A DNA stretch of 64,000 nt from Pseudomonas haemolytica (lineage in GTDB: Bacteria > Pseudomonadota > Gammaproteobacteria > Pseudomonadales > Pseudomonadaceae): assembly GCF_009659625.1 (NCBI RefSeq), contig NZ_VOIW01000004.1:496001-560000 (forward strand), given 5' to 3'. This document shows, piece by piece, positions 9,273 to 17,180 of the stretch (position 1 is its first letter; the number at the start of each line of letters is the position of its first letter). The position numbers and the translations under genes are program-made. The notes below the pieces were generated by a model, which was not told where the DNA came from, searched no databases, and saw nothing but the letters and a program-made list of their open reading frames with translations.

Positions 9273-10339
9273 TGCGGGCTGCCCTCGTCGATTTTGACTT
9301 TCTGCCCGGGTTTCAGGCTGTTCACGCCGGCGGTGACAATACGCTCGCCGGGTTTGACGCCGCCATTGAGCAAGACACTGTTGGCGCTACGGCTCAGCAC
9401 CGTGACCTCGCGTGGCTGTACAGTCTGGGTATGTGTGTCGAGCAACCAGATGCGGGTCTTGCCGTCGCCTTCCTGCAACGCGCTCAGGGGCAGCTCGATG
9501 CGTGGGGCGATGGCGGTGCTCAACGTTACGCTGATCGCCGTGCCCAGGCGGAACGCGGGCGGTGTTTCGGCCAGGCTCAGGCGTGCGCGGCGGGTGCGCG
9601 TGGCGCTTTGGGCCTGGGGTTCGATCTCGCGCACGACAGCGGTGGTATGCACGCTGGGGTCAAGTTGCCCGGCGACCAGAAACACCACATCCGCAGGCAG
9701 GCGCTCGGCCAGGCCGGCGGGCAGGTCGATCACCGCTTCCTTGATGTCCGGGCGGGCCAGGGTCACCACTTGCTGGCCGGCGCTGACCACCTGGCCGGCC
9801 TCGGCATTCCAGGCGGTGACGATGCCGGCGTGATCGGTGCGCAGTTCGGCGTAGTTGAGTTGATCCTTGGCTTGGTTGACCGAAGCACGAGCCTGGTCGA
9901 GGGTCGCCTGTGTGGTTTTCAGGTCGGTCTGGGCCACATCCAGTTGGGCCTGGGCGCCAACACCGCGGTTGAACAGCTCCTGTTGCCGGCGCGCATTGGC
10001 CTGAGCGTTGATGAACTGCGCCTGCACGCGAGCCAGGTCGCCCTGGGCGGCGCGCAACTGGTTCTGCTGGTCGGTGGGGTCGAGTACGGCAAGCAACGCG
10101 CCCTTCTCCACTTCGGCACCCACGTCCACGGCGCGGCGGGCGATGCGACCGGACACACGGAACCCCAGGTTGCTTTCATAGCGGGCCTGGATGGTGCCAG
10201 CGAAGCGGCCGAGGTTTTCCTGGTCTTCAGCCTTCACTTCCATGGACAGCACCGGGCGTACCGGTTCTGGCGGCGTTTCTTCCTTGGAGCAGGCCATCAG
10301 CAGCAGGCTGGCAGCGAGTACAACCGTCAGGTGCTTCAT
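9269..10339 (-). CDS. triB: RND periplasmic adaptor (membrane fusion protein), second of two, TriB-like
   Basis: Lipoprotein adaptor joining the RND pump to the outer-membrane channel. The signal peptide ends in the lipobox LLLMAC (Cys about 17). Lipoyl-like half-motifs (GFRVSGRIARRAVDVGAEVEKG and the later ELRTDHAGIVTAWNAEAGQVV) flank a coiled-coil hairpin at about 95-165, with repeated Gln/Ala-rich heptads. A beta-barrel and membrane-proximal domain follow. It overlaps the upstream adaptor and downstream pump genes by 4 bp each, so all three are made in fixed ratio. Two different adaptors are required together in the TriABC pump. Confidence 0.83.
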   Translation of the reverse strand: MKHLTVVLAASLLLMACSKEETPPEPVRPVLSMEVKAEDQENLGRFAGTIQARYESNLGFRVSGRIARRAVDVGAEVEKGALLAVLDPTDQQNQLRAAQGDLARVQAQFINAQANARRQQELFNRGVGAQAQLDVAQTDLKTTQATLDQARASVNQAKDQLNYAELRTDHAGIVTAWNAEAGQVVSAGQQVVTLARPDIKEAVIDLPAGLAERLPADVVFLVAGQLDPSVHTTAVVREIEPQAQSATRTRRARLSLAETPPAFRLGTAISVTLSTAIAPRIELPLSALQEGDGKTRIWLLDTHTQTVQPREVTVLSRSANSVLLNGGVKPGERIVTAGVNSLKPGQKVKIDEGSPQ

Positions 10340-11418
10340 GGGTGGGCTCCTGGCTGGGCGATTTCGACCTGCATGCCCGGGTGCAGCAATTGCCCACCGG
10401 CCACCACGACCTTTTCACCGCCCTTGAGGCCGTCGCCAATAATCACTTTGCCAGTGAGGTAACGCGCCACGCTGACCTTATGCAGTTGCGCCTTGCCGTC
10501 GGCATCCACCAGCCACACGGCGGGTTCGCTGAGGTCTTTGGTCAACGCCGACCAAGGCAGTTCGATGCTGGCCTTGGCCGGACCATTGGCAGTGGCGCTC
10601 ACTACCGACCCCAGCTCCATGCCTTTGGGCAGGCTTTGCAGGGCGATCTTCACTTGGAGGGTGCCGGTATTGGCGGCCACGGCAGGGGTCACTTCACGGA
10701 CTTTGCCCACCGCCTTGATGCTCGGGTTATCCAGCAGGCTGACGGTGATCGGCGCATCCGGCGGCGGCTCCACCAGCAGGGATTCATAGACGTTGAACAC
10801 TGCGTCGCGCTCACCATCCCGGGCCAGGCTGAAGATCGGCACGGTGGCTTGTACCACCTGGCCGACTTCGGCCTGGCGCGCGGTGATAATCCCTGGGGCA
10901 TCGGCGACCAACGCGGTGTAGCCCAACTGTTCGCGGGCATTGGCCAACTGCGCCTGAGCGGCGGCCAAGGCACTTTGGCTGCTGCGCAACGCGGCCTGGG
11001 CGGCGTCGTATTCGCTACGGCTGGTGTAGCCTTTGGGCAGGAGTTTTTCCTGGCGCACAAAGGCCGCAGCGGTCTGCTTGACCCGTGCCTGCTCGGCCAC
11101 GACCTGGGCCTGGGCGGAATCGACGTTGGTCTGCAAATCCTTGGGGTCGAGCCTGGCCAGCACTTGCTTGGCGCTCACGCGGTCGCCCACGTCCACCATG
11201 CGCTGGATGATCTTGCCGCCCACGCGAAACGACAGGTCGGTCTGCACCCGTGCCTGGATATCCCCGGTCAGCGTTACCGCCGCGGCAAAATCCGCTGACT
11301 GCACGGTTTGCACAAACACCCGGGAATGCTGCTTGGGTTCGGCTTTGTCTTGGCCACAGCCACTGAGCAGCGCCAGGAGGCCAAGGCTGAAAATGGATAT
11401 CGAAATGCGACCGCCCAT
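10336..11418 (-). CDS. triA: RND periplasmic adaptor (membrane fusion protein), first of two, TriA-like
   Basis: First gene of the pump operon, with GGAG 9 bases before ATG 11418. A signal peptide with the lipobox LLSGC (Cys about 21) predicts an inner-membrane-anchored lipoprotein. The domain order is as in its paralogue: lipoyl half (LSFRVGGKIIQRMVDVGDRV), coiled-coil hairpin at about 95-170 with AQAQLANAREQL-type heptads, second lipoyl half (ALVADAPGIITARQAEVGQVV), then barrel domains. Sequence identity to the second adaptor is low outside these landmarks. The 120-bp gap to the divergent ATPase gene at 11539 must hold the operon promoter; I see no clear TetR- or MarR-type operator. Confidence 0.83.
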   Translation of the reverse strand: MGGRISISIFSLGLLALLSGCGQDKAEPKQHSRVFVQTVQSADFAAAVTLTGDIQARVQTDLSFRVGGKIIQRMVDVGDRVSAKQVLARLDPKDLQTNVDSAQAQVVAEQARVKQTAAAFVRQEKLLPKGYTSRSEYDAAQAALRSSQSALAAAQAQLANAREQLGYTALVADAPGIITARQAEVGQVVQATVPIFSLARDGERDAVFNVYESLLVEPPPDAPITVSLLDNPSIKAVGKVREVTPAVAANTGTLQVKIALQSLPKGMELGSVVSATANGPAKASIELPWSALTKDLSEPAVWLVDADGKAQLHKVSVARYLTGKVIIGDGLKGGEKVVVAGGQLLHPGMQVEIAQPGAHP

Positions 11419-11538
11419 GCCGGCTCCTTTTGCGGGACACGATGTGCAAGTGTGTATGCGACTGTGAGCTTAGATCAGGGTTCCTTATCTGCATGGAGGA
11501 TCCCATACTCCAATGGTTCCCACGCTGGCTAAAAGCAC

Positions 11539-12699
11539 ATGTTGAAAACCCTCGCGGTGGCCAATTACCGCTCGATCAATAAATTGGTGGTGCCCCTGGA
11601 CCGGTTGAATCTGGTGACCGGGCCCAATGGCAGCGGCAAGTCCAACCTGTATCGCGCCCTGCGCCTGCTGGCGGAAACCGCCCAGGGTGGGGTGATCAAT
11701 GCCCTGGCCCGTGAAGGCGGGCTGGATTCGACCTTCTGGGCCGGGCCGGAAACCATCAGCCGGCGCATGCGTGACGGCGATGTGCCGATTCAGGCGACTG
11801 CGCGCCACAGCGTCAAACGCCTGCGGCTGGGTTTTGCCGGGGAAGATTTCAGCTACGCCATCTCCATGGGGCTGCCTTCGCCAGGCATCAGTTATTTCTC
11901 GCTGGACCCAGAGGTGAAAAAGGAATGCATCTGGGCGGGCCCTCTCTATCGCCCCGCCAGCCTGCTCGTGCAGCGCTCCGGCCCAATGGTGCGGGCCCGT
12001 GACGGTCGTGGCTGGGATGTCCTGGCCCAGCACACGCCCGCCTATCACAGCCTGTTCGACCAGGTGGGCAGCCTGCGAGGCTCGCCGGAGGTGTTGATGC
12101 TGCGGGAGAACATTCGCGGCTGGCGCTTTTATGACCACTTTCGCAGTGACGTAGACGCGCCTGCACGCCAACCGCAATTGGGCACGCGCACGCCAGTGCT
12201 GCACCACGACGGCCGCGACCTCGCCGCGGCCTTGCAGACCATCCGCGAAATCGGCGACCCCGAGGCGTTGCAGCGCGCCGTGGGCGATGCGTTCCCCGGC
12301 GCACGGTTGAACATCGAGCCCCTACAGGGCGGACGCTTTGCAATCGAGTTTTACCAGGAAGGTCTGCTACGCCCCTTGTCGGCAGCGGAGTTGTCGGACG
12401 GCACCTTGCGCTATCTGCTGCTCATCGCCGCGCTGCTGACGCCACGGCCACCGACCATGATGGTGTTGAACGAGCCCGAGACCAGCCTGCATCCGGACCT
12501 GTTGCCAGCGTTGGCGCGCTTGATTATCCAGGCGTCGGATAACTGCCAGGTGTGGGTGGTGTCCCATGCCAGTCGCTTGATTGCGGCGTTGCAGCAGGAT
12601 GAAGGGTGTAATTCGATTGTGTTGGAGAAAGTGTTGGGGGAGACCCAGATAGTTGGGCAAGGGATTCTGGATGCACCCGCCTGGCATTGGCCGGAGTAG
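11539..12699 (+). CDS. Orphan AAA/ABC-type ATPase (OLD/RecF-like head)
   Basis: A 386-residue ATPase of the SMC/RecF/OLD class. The N-terminus MLKTLAVANYRSINKLVVPL is the usual first strand pair, Walker A is GPNGSGKS (residues 28-35), an LSDGTLRYLLL signature lies near 288, and Walker B MMVLNEPETSLHPDLLPAL near 310 with the D-loop after it. No TOPRIM or nuclease domain follows: the protein ends 15 residues after the switch region (VVSHASRLIAAL). No coiled-coil insertion is visible; the central ~150 residues carry a GRDLAAALQTIREIGD segment seen in the DUF4435/AAA_21 type. It stands alone, so the role (repair, RNA or defence) is open. Confidence 0.8.
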   Translation: MLKTLAVANYRSINKLVVPLDRLNLVTGPNGSGKSNLYRALRLLAETAQGGVINALAREGGLDSTFWAGPETISRRMRDGDVPIQATARHSVKRLRLGFAGEDFSYAISMGLPSPGISYFSLDPEVKKECIWAGPLYRPASLLVQRSGPMVRARDGRGWDVLAQHTPAYHSLFDQVGSLRGSPEVLMLRENIRGWRFYDHFRSDVDAPARQPQLGTRTPVLHHDGRDLAAALQTIREIGDPEALQRAVGDAFPGARLNIEPLQGGRFAIEFYQEGLLRPLSAAELSDGTLRYLLLIAALLTPRPPTMMVLNEPETSLHPDLLPALARLIIQASDNCQVWVVSHASRLIAALQQDEGCNSIVLEKVLGETQIVGQGILDAPAWHWPE

Positions 12700-12718
12700 G
12701 CGGTGACAGTGCCGGCCT

Positions 12719-12802
12719 CTTCGCGAGCAAGCCCGCTCCCACATTAGCCTGCATTCCAAAGAGGGAACTCGGTCAAATGTGGGAGCGGGCTTGCTCGCGA
12801 AA
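12719..12802. repeat. REP doublet (REPIN)
   Basis: TTCGCGAGCAAGCCCGCTCC on the left and its exact reverse complement on the right, 38 bases apart, between the convergent ATPase and ABC operon ends. The position fits the usual REP location in intergenic, often 3'-untranslated, sequence. Confidence 0.9.
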
Positions 12803-12833
12803 GCGGTAGTTCAGTCACTACACGAACCAGGAA

Positions 12834-13688
12834 TCAGCCCTGCCACTTCCCGCCTTCAACAATCACACTCTCAGGCTTGGTGTCATCGCTCAGCTCTTTA
12901 CGCACATATTGGTCATAGAGCTTGAGCAAGAACTTCTCCTCACCCAGCTTCGCCAACTCGGCATTCACCCAGTCGCGCAGTTCGATATTGCCTTTCTTCA
13001 CCGCCGGGGCAATGGGTGCTTCATCACCAAGTTTCTCTTCCAGCACGCGGTAGCCCGGGTTCTGCTTGGCCCAGCTGAACAGCACCAGGTTGTCCTGGGC
13101 ATAGGCGTCACCACGACCCGCCGACAACGCTTGCAGCGACTCGGAGTTTTTCTCGAACTTGAGCAGCTTCCAGTCCGGGTGGTTCTTGGTCAGCCAGATG
13201 TCGGCGGTGGTGCCAGTGGTGACGATGGTGGTGCGGGTCGCCAGGTCATCCAGGCTTTTTACCGCGCTTTCGTTCGGCACCAGGGCCTGTACCGCGACTT
13301 TCAGGTTGGGGTTGGTGAAGTCCACCGCTTCCTTGCGCTCAGGCGTCACGGTCATGTTGGCGAGGATCAAATCGACCTTGTCGCTTTGCAGGAATGGGAT
13401 GCGGCTGGCCGGCTCCACGGCAACGAATTCAACCTTGTTTTCGTCGCCCAGCAGGTCCTTGGCAAATTGTCGGCCGATGTCGGTATCGAAGCCGACGTAG
13501 CGACCGGCTTCGTTCACAAAGCCGAACGGTGGTTTGTCGGTGAAGACACCCACGATCAGCTTGTCCCGCGCCTTGATCTTATCAATGGAACTTACGGCGG
13601 CAGCCGCCGGTTTGGTGGGCTCTTCGGCCTTTTTATCGCAGCCGGCCAGTAGGGCGACGGCAAACAGTGGCAGCAGTAACTTTTTCAT
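12834..13688 (-). CDS. Polar amino-acid ABC transporter substrate-binding lipoprotein
   Basis: Periplasmic binding protein of family 3. The lipobox is LLAGC at about residues 13-17, so it is membrane-anchored. The core begins DKLIVGVFTDKPPFGFVNEAGRYVGFDTDIGRQ, the family signature around the ligand aspartate, and the segment LQSDKVDLILANMTVTPERKEAVDF is the hinge-side motif. Residues of the SBP_bac_3 type that bind the alpha-amino and carboxyl groups (R in TPERK, D in AYAQDN) are present. It is the last gene of a four-gene operon and overlaps the ATPase gene by 4 bp. The sulfur-rich neighbourhood makes cystine or cysteine a possible ligand, but glutamate or aspartate is equally compatible. 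Confidence 0.85.
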   Translation of the reverse strand: MKKLLLPLFAVALLAGCDKKAEEPTKPAAAAVSSIDKIKARDKLIVGVFTDKPPFGFVNEAGRYVGFDTDIGRQFAKDLLGDENKVEFVAVEPASRIPFLQSDKVDLILANMTVTPERKEAVDFTNPNLKVAVQALVPNESAVKSLDDLATRTTIVTTGTTADIWLTKNHPDWKLLKFEKNSESLQALSAGRGDAYAQDNLVLFSWAKQNPGYRVLEEKLGDEAPIAPAVKKGNIELRDWVNAELAKLGEEKFLLKLYDQYVRKELSDDTKPESVIVEGGKWQG

Positions 13689-14461
13689 ATCAGCTCCAGT
13701 TCCTTGGTTTTCTTGGGCAGTGTTGAAACAAAGGAGAACTTCTCCAGGAACTGCTGCGCGCGTGCGGTCTGCGGGTTCGTAAAGAATGCCTCGGGGGTGT
13801 TGTGTTCGAGGATGCGGCCGGCCTCCATGAATACCACGCGGTCGGCGACGGCGCGGGCGAAGGCCATTTCGTGGGTCACAATCAAAAGGGTCATGCCATC
13901 GCGGGCCAGGCCCTGGATCACCTCCAGTACCTCCTTGACCATCTCCGGGTCGAGTGCGGCGGTGACTTCGTCAAACAGCATCACCTGGGGGTTCATGCAC
14001 AACGAGCGGACGATGGCAATGCGTTGCTGCTGGCCGCCGGAGAGCTGGCGTGGGAAGGCATCGCGCTTGTCGGCCAGGCCCACGCGCTCGAGGAGTTTTT
14101 CTGCCTGCTCACGGGCCTCACGGGGGTCGCGCTTTTGCACCTTCAGCGGGCCGAGCAGGATGTTGTCGAGCACACTCATGTGCGGGAACAGGTGGTAGCT
14201 CTGGAACACCATGCCGATGTCCTGGCGTACCTGGCGCCAGTCGGTGCTTTTGTCCAAAAGCTCGTTACCGGCGAAACGCAGGCTGCCGCTGTGCGCGACT
14301 TCCAGCCCGTTGAGGCAACGCAGCAAGGTGCTTTTGCCACAGCCACTGGGGCCGAGGATCACCACTACTTCGCCGCTTTGCACACTCAGGTCGATGCCCT
14401 TGAGCACCTGCTGTTCGCCGAAGAATTTGTTGAAACCCTGGAACTCGATCAATGCGCTCAT
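13685..14461 (-). CDS. Polar amino-acid ABC transporter ATP-binding protein
   Basis: Start set at ATG 14461 (MSALIEFQGFNKFFGEQQVLKG), 258 residues; the upstream in-frame extension runs antisense-like through the permease gene and is not coding. Walker A GPSGCGKS is at about 35-42, signature LSGGQQQR at about 138-145, and Walker B VMLFDEVTAALDPE at about 158-171. The final tail KKTKELELI is unusual and ends exactly at the ATGA shared with the binding-protein gene. Its start overlaps the permease stop by 4 bp. The GlnQ/HisP subfamily is clear from the sequence pattern. Confidence 0.92.
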   Translation of the reverse strand: MSALIEFQGFNKFFGEQQVLKGIDLSVQSGEVVVILGPSGCGKSTLLRCLNGLEVAHSGSLRFAGNELLDKSTDWRQVRQDIGMVFQSYHLFPHMSVLDNILLGPLKVQKRDPREAREQAEKLLERVGLADKRDAFPRQLSGGQQQRIAIVRSLCMNPQVMLFDEVTAALDPEMVKEVLEVIQGLARDGMTLLIVTHEMAFARAVADRVVFMEAGRILEHNTPEAFFTNPQTARAQQFLEKFSFVSTLPKKTKELELI

Positions 14462-15117
14462 GCTTGGGCCCAGCGCCGTTCCAGCACCTTGGAGGCGGCC
14501 GACAACGGGTAGCAGATAAAGAAGAAAAACAGGAACAGCGCGCCGTAGATCAATACCGATTCGTAGGTGCGCTCGATGATTTGCTGACCGACCTTGATCA
14601 CATCCACCACGCCGATCAGCACCGCCAGGGAGCTGGTCTTGATGATGCGCGTGTAGACGTTGATGGTCGGCGGGGTCATGCGCTTGAGGGCCTGTGGCAG
14701 CAGCACATAGCCGTACAACTGTGGGTCGGACAGGCCAATCGACAAGCCCGCTTCGCGCTGGCCACGGGGCAGCGAATGCAGTGCGCCGCGCACCACTTCG
14801 CCGACCTCGCTGGCGCCCCACAACGACAGCACCAGCACCGCACACCAGAAGCTCGGAATACTCAAGCCGAAGAAAATCGGCAAGCCGAAAAACAGCAGGT
14901 ACAACCACACCAGTACCGGAATCGCGCGAAACAGCTCCAGGTAAACCCGCAGCACCGCGTTGATCAGCCGCTTATTCAAGGTACGTAGCACGCCGTACAA
15001 CACACCGCCCACGGTGCTGAACGCAATACTCAAGAAAGAAATCGACAGGGTTTGCGCAGCGCCCTTGCCCAGTTGCGGCAACGACACCCACAACAACTCA
15101 AGACCCGAACTGGCCAT
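14458..15117 (-). CDS. Polar amino-acid ABC transporter permease (second)
   Basis: HisM/GlnP-type membrane subunit of 219 residues, with about five hydrophobic segments and the family signature (R)GALHSLPRGQREAGLSIGLS, the cytoplasmic EAA loop, at about 110-130. An AAGGAGGC ribosome site lies before ATG 15117 and inside the upstream permease gene, which it overlaps by 20 bp. It forms a heterodimeric channel with its neighbour. Confidence 0.92.
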   Translation of the reverse strand: MASSGLELLWVSLPQLGKGAAQTLSISFLSIAFSTVGGVLYGVLRTLNKRLINAVLRVYLELFRAIPVLVWLYLLFFGLPIFFGLSIPSFWCAVLVLSLWGASEVGEVVRGALHSLPRGQREAGLSIGLSDPQLYGYVLLPQALKRMTPPTINVYTRIIKTSSLAVLIGVVDVIKVGQQIIERTYESVLIYGALFLFFFFICYPLSAASKVLERRWAQA

Positions 15118-15763
15118 GCTGGAGCCTCCTTTCCAAGCGGCTGAGCAACAGCGACAACGGCAGGAACAGCAGCACGCAAATCAACGTCAACACGGCGAGC
15201 ATTTCGTAGGTCTTGTAGTAGAGAGCGATGTAGCTCTTGGTGGTGTAGAGAATCTCCGGCACCGCCACGGCGGAGACCACCGTGGTTTCCTTGAGCAGGA
15301 AGATAAAGTTGGCGAACAGCGCCGGCAGGCTGAGGATGCCGGCCTGGGGCAGGATCACATGGCGCAGCAGTTGCCAGTCGGACAGGCCGATGGACTTGCC
15401 CGACTCGATCTGCGCCAGTGGCACCGCTTCCACCCCGGCGCGCAGCACTTCGGTGAGGTAAGCGCCGCCAAGGAAGGTCATGGTGATAATCGCGGCCCAG
15501 AACCCGGAGATATTCAAACCCAGGGCCGGCAGCGCGAAGTAGACGAAAAACAGTTGGATCAACAGCGGCGTATTACGCGCCAGCTCCACGTACAGCGCCA
15601 CCAGGCGCGACAGGTACGGCGTGCGAAACACCAGCAGCGCGGCATTGATCAGCGCCACCAGCAAGGAGGTGGTAATGGCGATCAGGCCCACTTGCAACGT
15701 CACGCCCACGGCCTTGAGAAAGGCCGGCAGGGTGCTGAGGATAAATGCGAAATCGAAGGTCAT
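15098..15763 (-). CDS. Polar amino-acid ABC transporter permease (first)
   Basis: First gene of the operon, 221 residues, HisM/GlnP type. ELARNTPLLIQLFFVYFALP marks the N-terminal half and AGVEAVPLAQIESGKSIGLS the EAA loop at about 115-133. There is no obvious ribosome site before ATG 15763; the 210-bp upstream gap is AT-rich and probably carries the operon promoter. Order permease-permease-ATPase-binding protein with the lipoprotein last is common for this family. Confidence 0.92.
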   Translation of the reverse strand: MTFDFAFILSTLPAFLKAVGVTLQVGLIAITTSLLVALINAALLVFRTPYLSRLVALYVELARNTPLLIQLFFVYFALPALGLNISGFWAAIITMTFLGGAYLTEVLRAGVEAVPLAQIESGKSIGLSDWQLLRHVILPQAGILSLPALFANFIFLLKETTVVSAVAVPEILYTTKSYIALYYKTYEMLAVLTLICVLLFLPLSLLLSRLERRLQHGQFGS

Positions 15764-15837
15764 CTTGAGTCCATGACGCCGCGGGGTAAGGCGGCGAGCG
15801 CAATCCGTTCCGGCGTGGGTAACGCCGGGTAGCGCGA

Positions 15838-15890
15838 ACTTTAAAGGTATAAAAAGTAAAATTTAAATACCTAAATAGCATATTGATATC
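15838..15890. promoter_or_regulatory. AT-rich operator/promoter region upstream of the amino-acid ABC operon
   Basis: A ~50-bp stretch of nearly pure A and T in a GC-rich genome, beginning AACTTTAAAGGTATAAAAAG and containing AGGTAT (15845-15850) facing ATACCT (15867-15872). This is the composition of Pseudomonas sulfur-starvation promoters bound by CysB-type regulators. The direction of transcription (left, into 15763) is inferred. Confidence 0.4.
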
Positions 15891-15972
15891 ACCCAAAAAG
15901 ATAACCGCCGAATTCGCGGGGTGGGCAGGTGCAGGCTATGGTTGAAGGGTCTGTGTTTCGAGGGAATGAACG

Positions 15973-16059
15973 ATGAACGAAGCGAAACCGATTGATCCGC
16001 AGGAGTTGGTGAAATGGTTGGTGGCGTTGCGCAGGGCGATCAACAGCCGCGCGCTCTGA
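15973..16059 (+). CDS. Possible 28-residue small protein
   Basis: ATG 15973 to TGA 16057-16059 encodes MNEAKPIDPQELVKWLVAL and ends in RRAINSRAL. A CGAGGGAA ribosome site lies 7-8 bases upstream, which is good for so short a frame. The sequence forms an amphipathic helix (LVKWLVALRRAI) with basic residues at the end. It sits alone, divergent from the ABC operon and before a REP pair. No homologue is recognised; it could be chance. Confidence 0.4.
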   Translation: MNEAKPIDPQELVKWLVALRRAINSRAL

Positions 16060-16090
16060 AACACTGAGAATCAAATGTGAGATGAAGATC

Positions 16091-16185
16091 AACTGTGGGA
16101 GGGGGCTTGCTCCCGATAGCGGTCTGTCAGTCGCAGATGCGCTGGCTGAACCACTGCTATCGGGAGCAAGCCCCCTCCCACAGTT
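16091..16185. repeat. REP doublet (REPIN), GGGGGCTTGCTCCCGAT type
   Basis: AACTGTGGGAGGGGGCTTGC opens the left arm and its reverse complement closes the right arm at 16185; between them lies the spacer with a GTCAGT...CACTGC pair typical of this second REP class. The arms match over about 27 bp. This class differs from the GCGGGCTTGCTCGCGA class elsewhere in the window. Confidence 0.9.
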
Positions 16186-16209
16186 GACCGCATTCCAAGG
16201 TTCAGGCGT

Positions 16210-16244
16210 AAAAAAACGCCGACGCTTTAATAGCCGTCGGCGTT
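16210..16244 (-). terminator. Intrinsic terminator of metQ
   Basis: On the minus strand AACGCCGACG pairs with CGTCGGCGTT across a 10-base loop and runs straight into seven T residues. It lies 29 bp after the metQ stop. Confidence 0.85.
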
Positions 16245-16272
16245 CAAACCTTGAAGGGGGTTTTGAGTTACA

Positions 16273-17055
16273 TCAGAACGCCGGCACTACCGCACCGTTG
16301 TACTTCTTCTCGATGAAGGCTTTGACTTCCGGGCTGGTCAGCGCCTTGGACAGTTTCTGGATCGCGTCGCTGTCCTTGTTGTCCGGGCGAGCCACCAGGA
16401 AGTTCACGTAAGGCGACTTGGCGTCTTCGATGATCAACGCGTCCTTGGCCGGGTTCAGACCTGCTTCCAGGGCGTAGTTGGTGTTGATCAGGTCGAGGTC
16501 AACCTGGTCCAGCACCCGTGGCAGCAGGGCCGATTCCAGCTCTTTGAATTTCAGGTTTTTCGGGTTGCTGGCGATGTCTTTCGGCGTAGCCAAGGCGTTG
16601 GTCGGGTCTTTCAGAGTGATCACACCGGCCTTTTGCAGCAACAACAGGGCGCGGCCGCTGTTGGAGCCCTCGTTCGGAATAGCCACGGTGGCGCCATCCT
16701 TGAGCTCGGAAATATTCTTGATCTTTTTCGAGTAGCCACCGAAAGGTTCAACGTGCACACCGACCACGGTAACCAGGTTGGTGCCCTTGCCCTTGTTGAA
16801 GTTTTCCAGGTACGGCAGGGTCTGGAAGTAGTTGGCGTCGAGGCGTTTTTCAGCCACTTGCACGTTAGGCTGCACGTAGTCGGTGAAGACCTTGATTTCC
16901 AGGTCCACGCCTTCTTTGGCCAGGGTCGGCTTGATCAGCTCGAGGATCTCGGCGTGCGGGATCGGGGTGGCGGCTACCACCAGTTTCTCGTTGGCCTGGG
17001 CGAAGCCGGCAGTCAGGGCAGCCGCCAGTGCGGTAAACAACAGAACCTTTTTCAT
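16273..17055 (-). CDS. metQ: MetQ/NlpA-family methionine-binding protein, stand-alone
   Basis: Periplasmic binding protein of the NlpA family, 260 residues, with AAGGACAC ribosome site before ATG 17055. The mature part opens EKLVVAATPIPHAEILELIKP, and the ligand-loop segments FTDYVQPN, LDANYFQTLPYL and PNEGSNSGRALLLL are the family landmarks. The signal peptide ends AGFAQA and carries no lipobox cysteine, so unlike the classic MetQ it should be a free periplasmic protein. There is no metNI next to it; it may share the importer at 136-1885. The gene upstream on the same strand is an enhancer-binding-like protein, 125 bp away. Confidence 0.9.
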   Translation of the reverse strand: MKKVLLFTALAAALTAGFAQANEKLVVAATPIPHAEILELIKPTLAKEGVDLEIKVFTDYVQPNVQVAEKRLDANYFQTLPYLENFNKGKGTNLVTVVGVHVEPFGGYSKKIKNISELKDGATVAIPNEGSNSGRALLLLQKAGVITLKDPTNALATPKDIASNPKNLKFKELESALLPRVLDQVDLDLINTNYALEAGLNPAKDALIIEDAKSPYVNFLVARPDNKDSDAIQKLSKALTSPEVKAFIEKKYNGAVVPAF

Positions 17056-17180
17056 GCAGTGTCCTTATCGAAATTCCGGGGCGTCTCTGACGACCGTTTT
17101 TTGTGGTGTGCCAGCGAAGTGCTATCGCGGCGTGGAAGGGACAATACCTAGATTTTTTATTCCCGAACAATATCTTTTAT

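Noticed and set aside
14462..14908. N-terminal extension of the amino-acid ABC ATPase
   Set aside because: The extension lies in the permease gene in another frame; the ATPase start is set by family length and the ATGA overlap.
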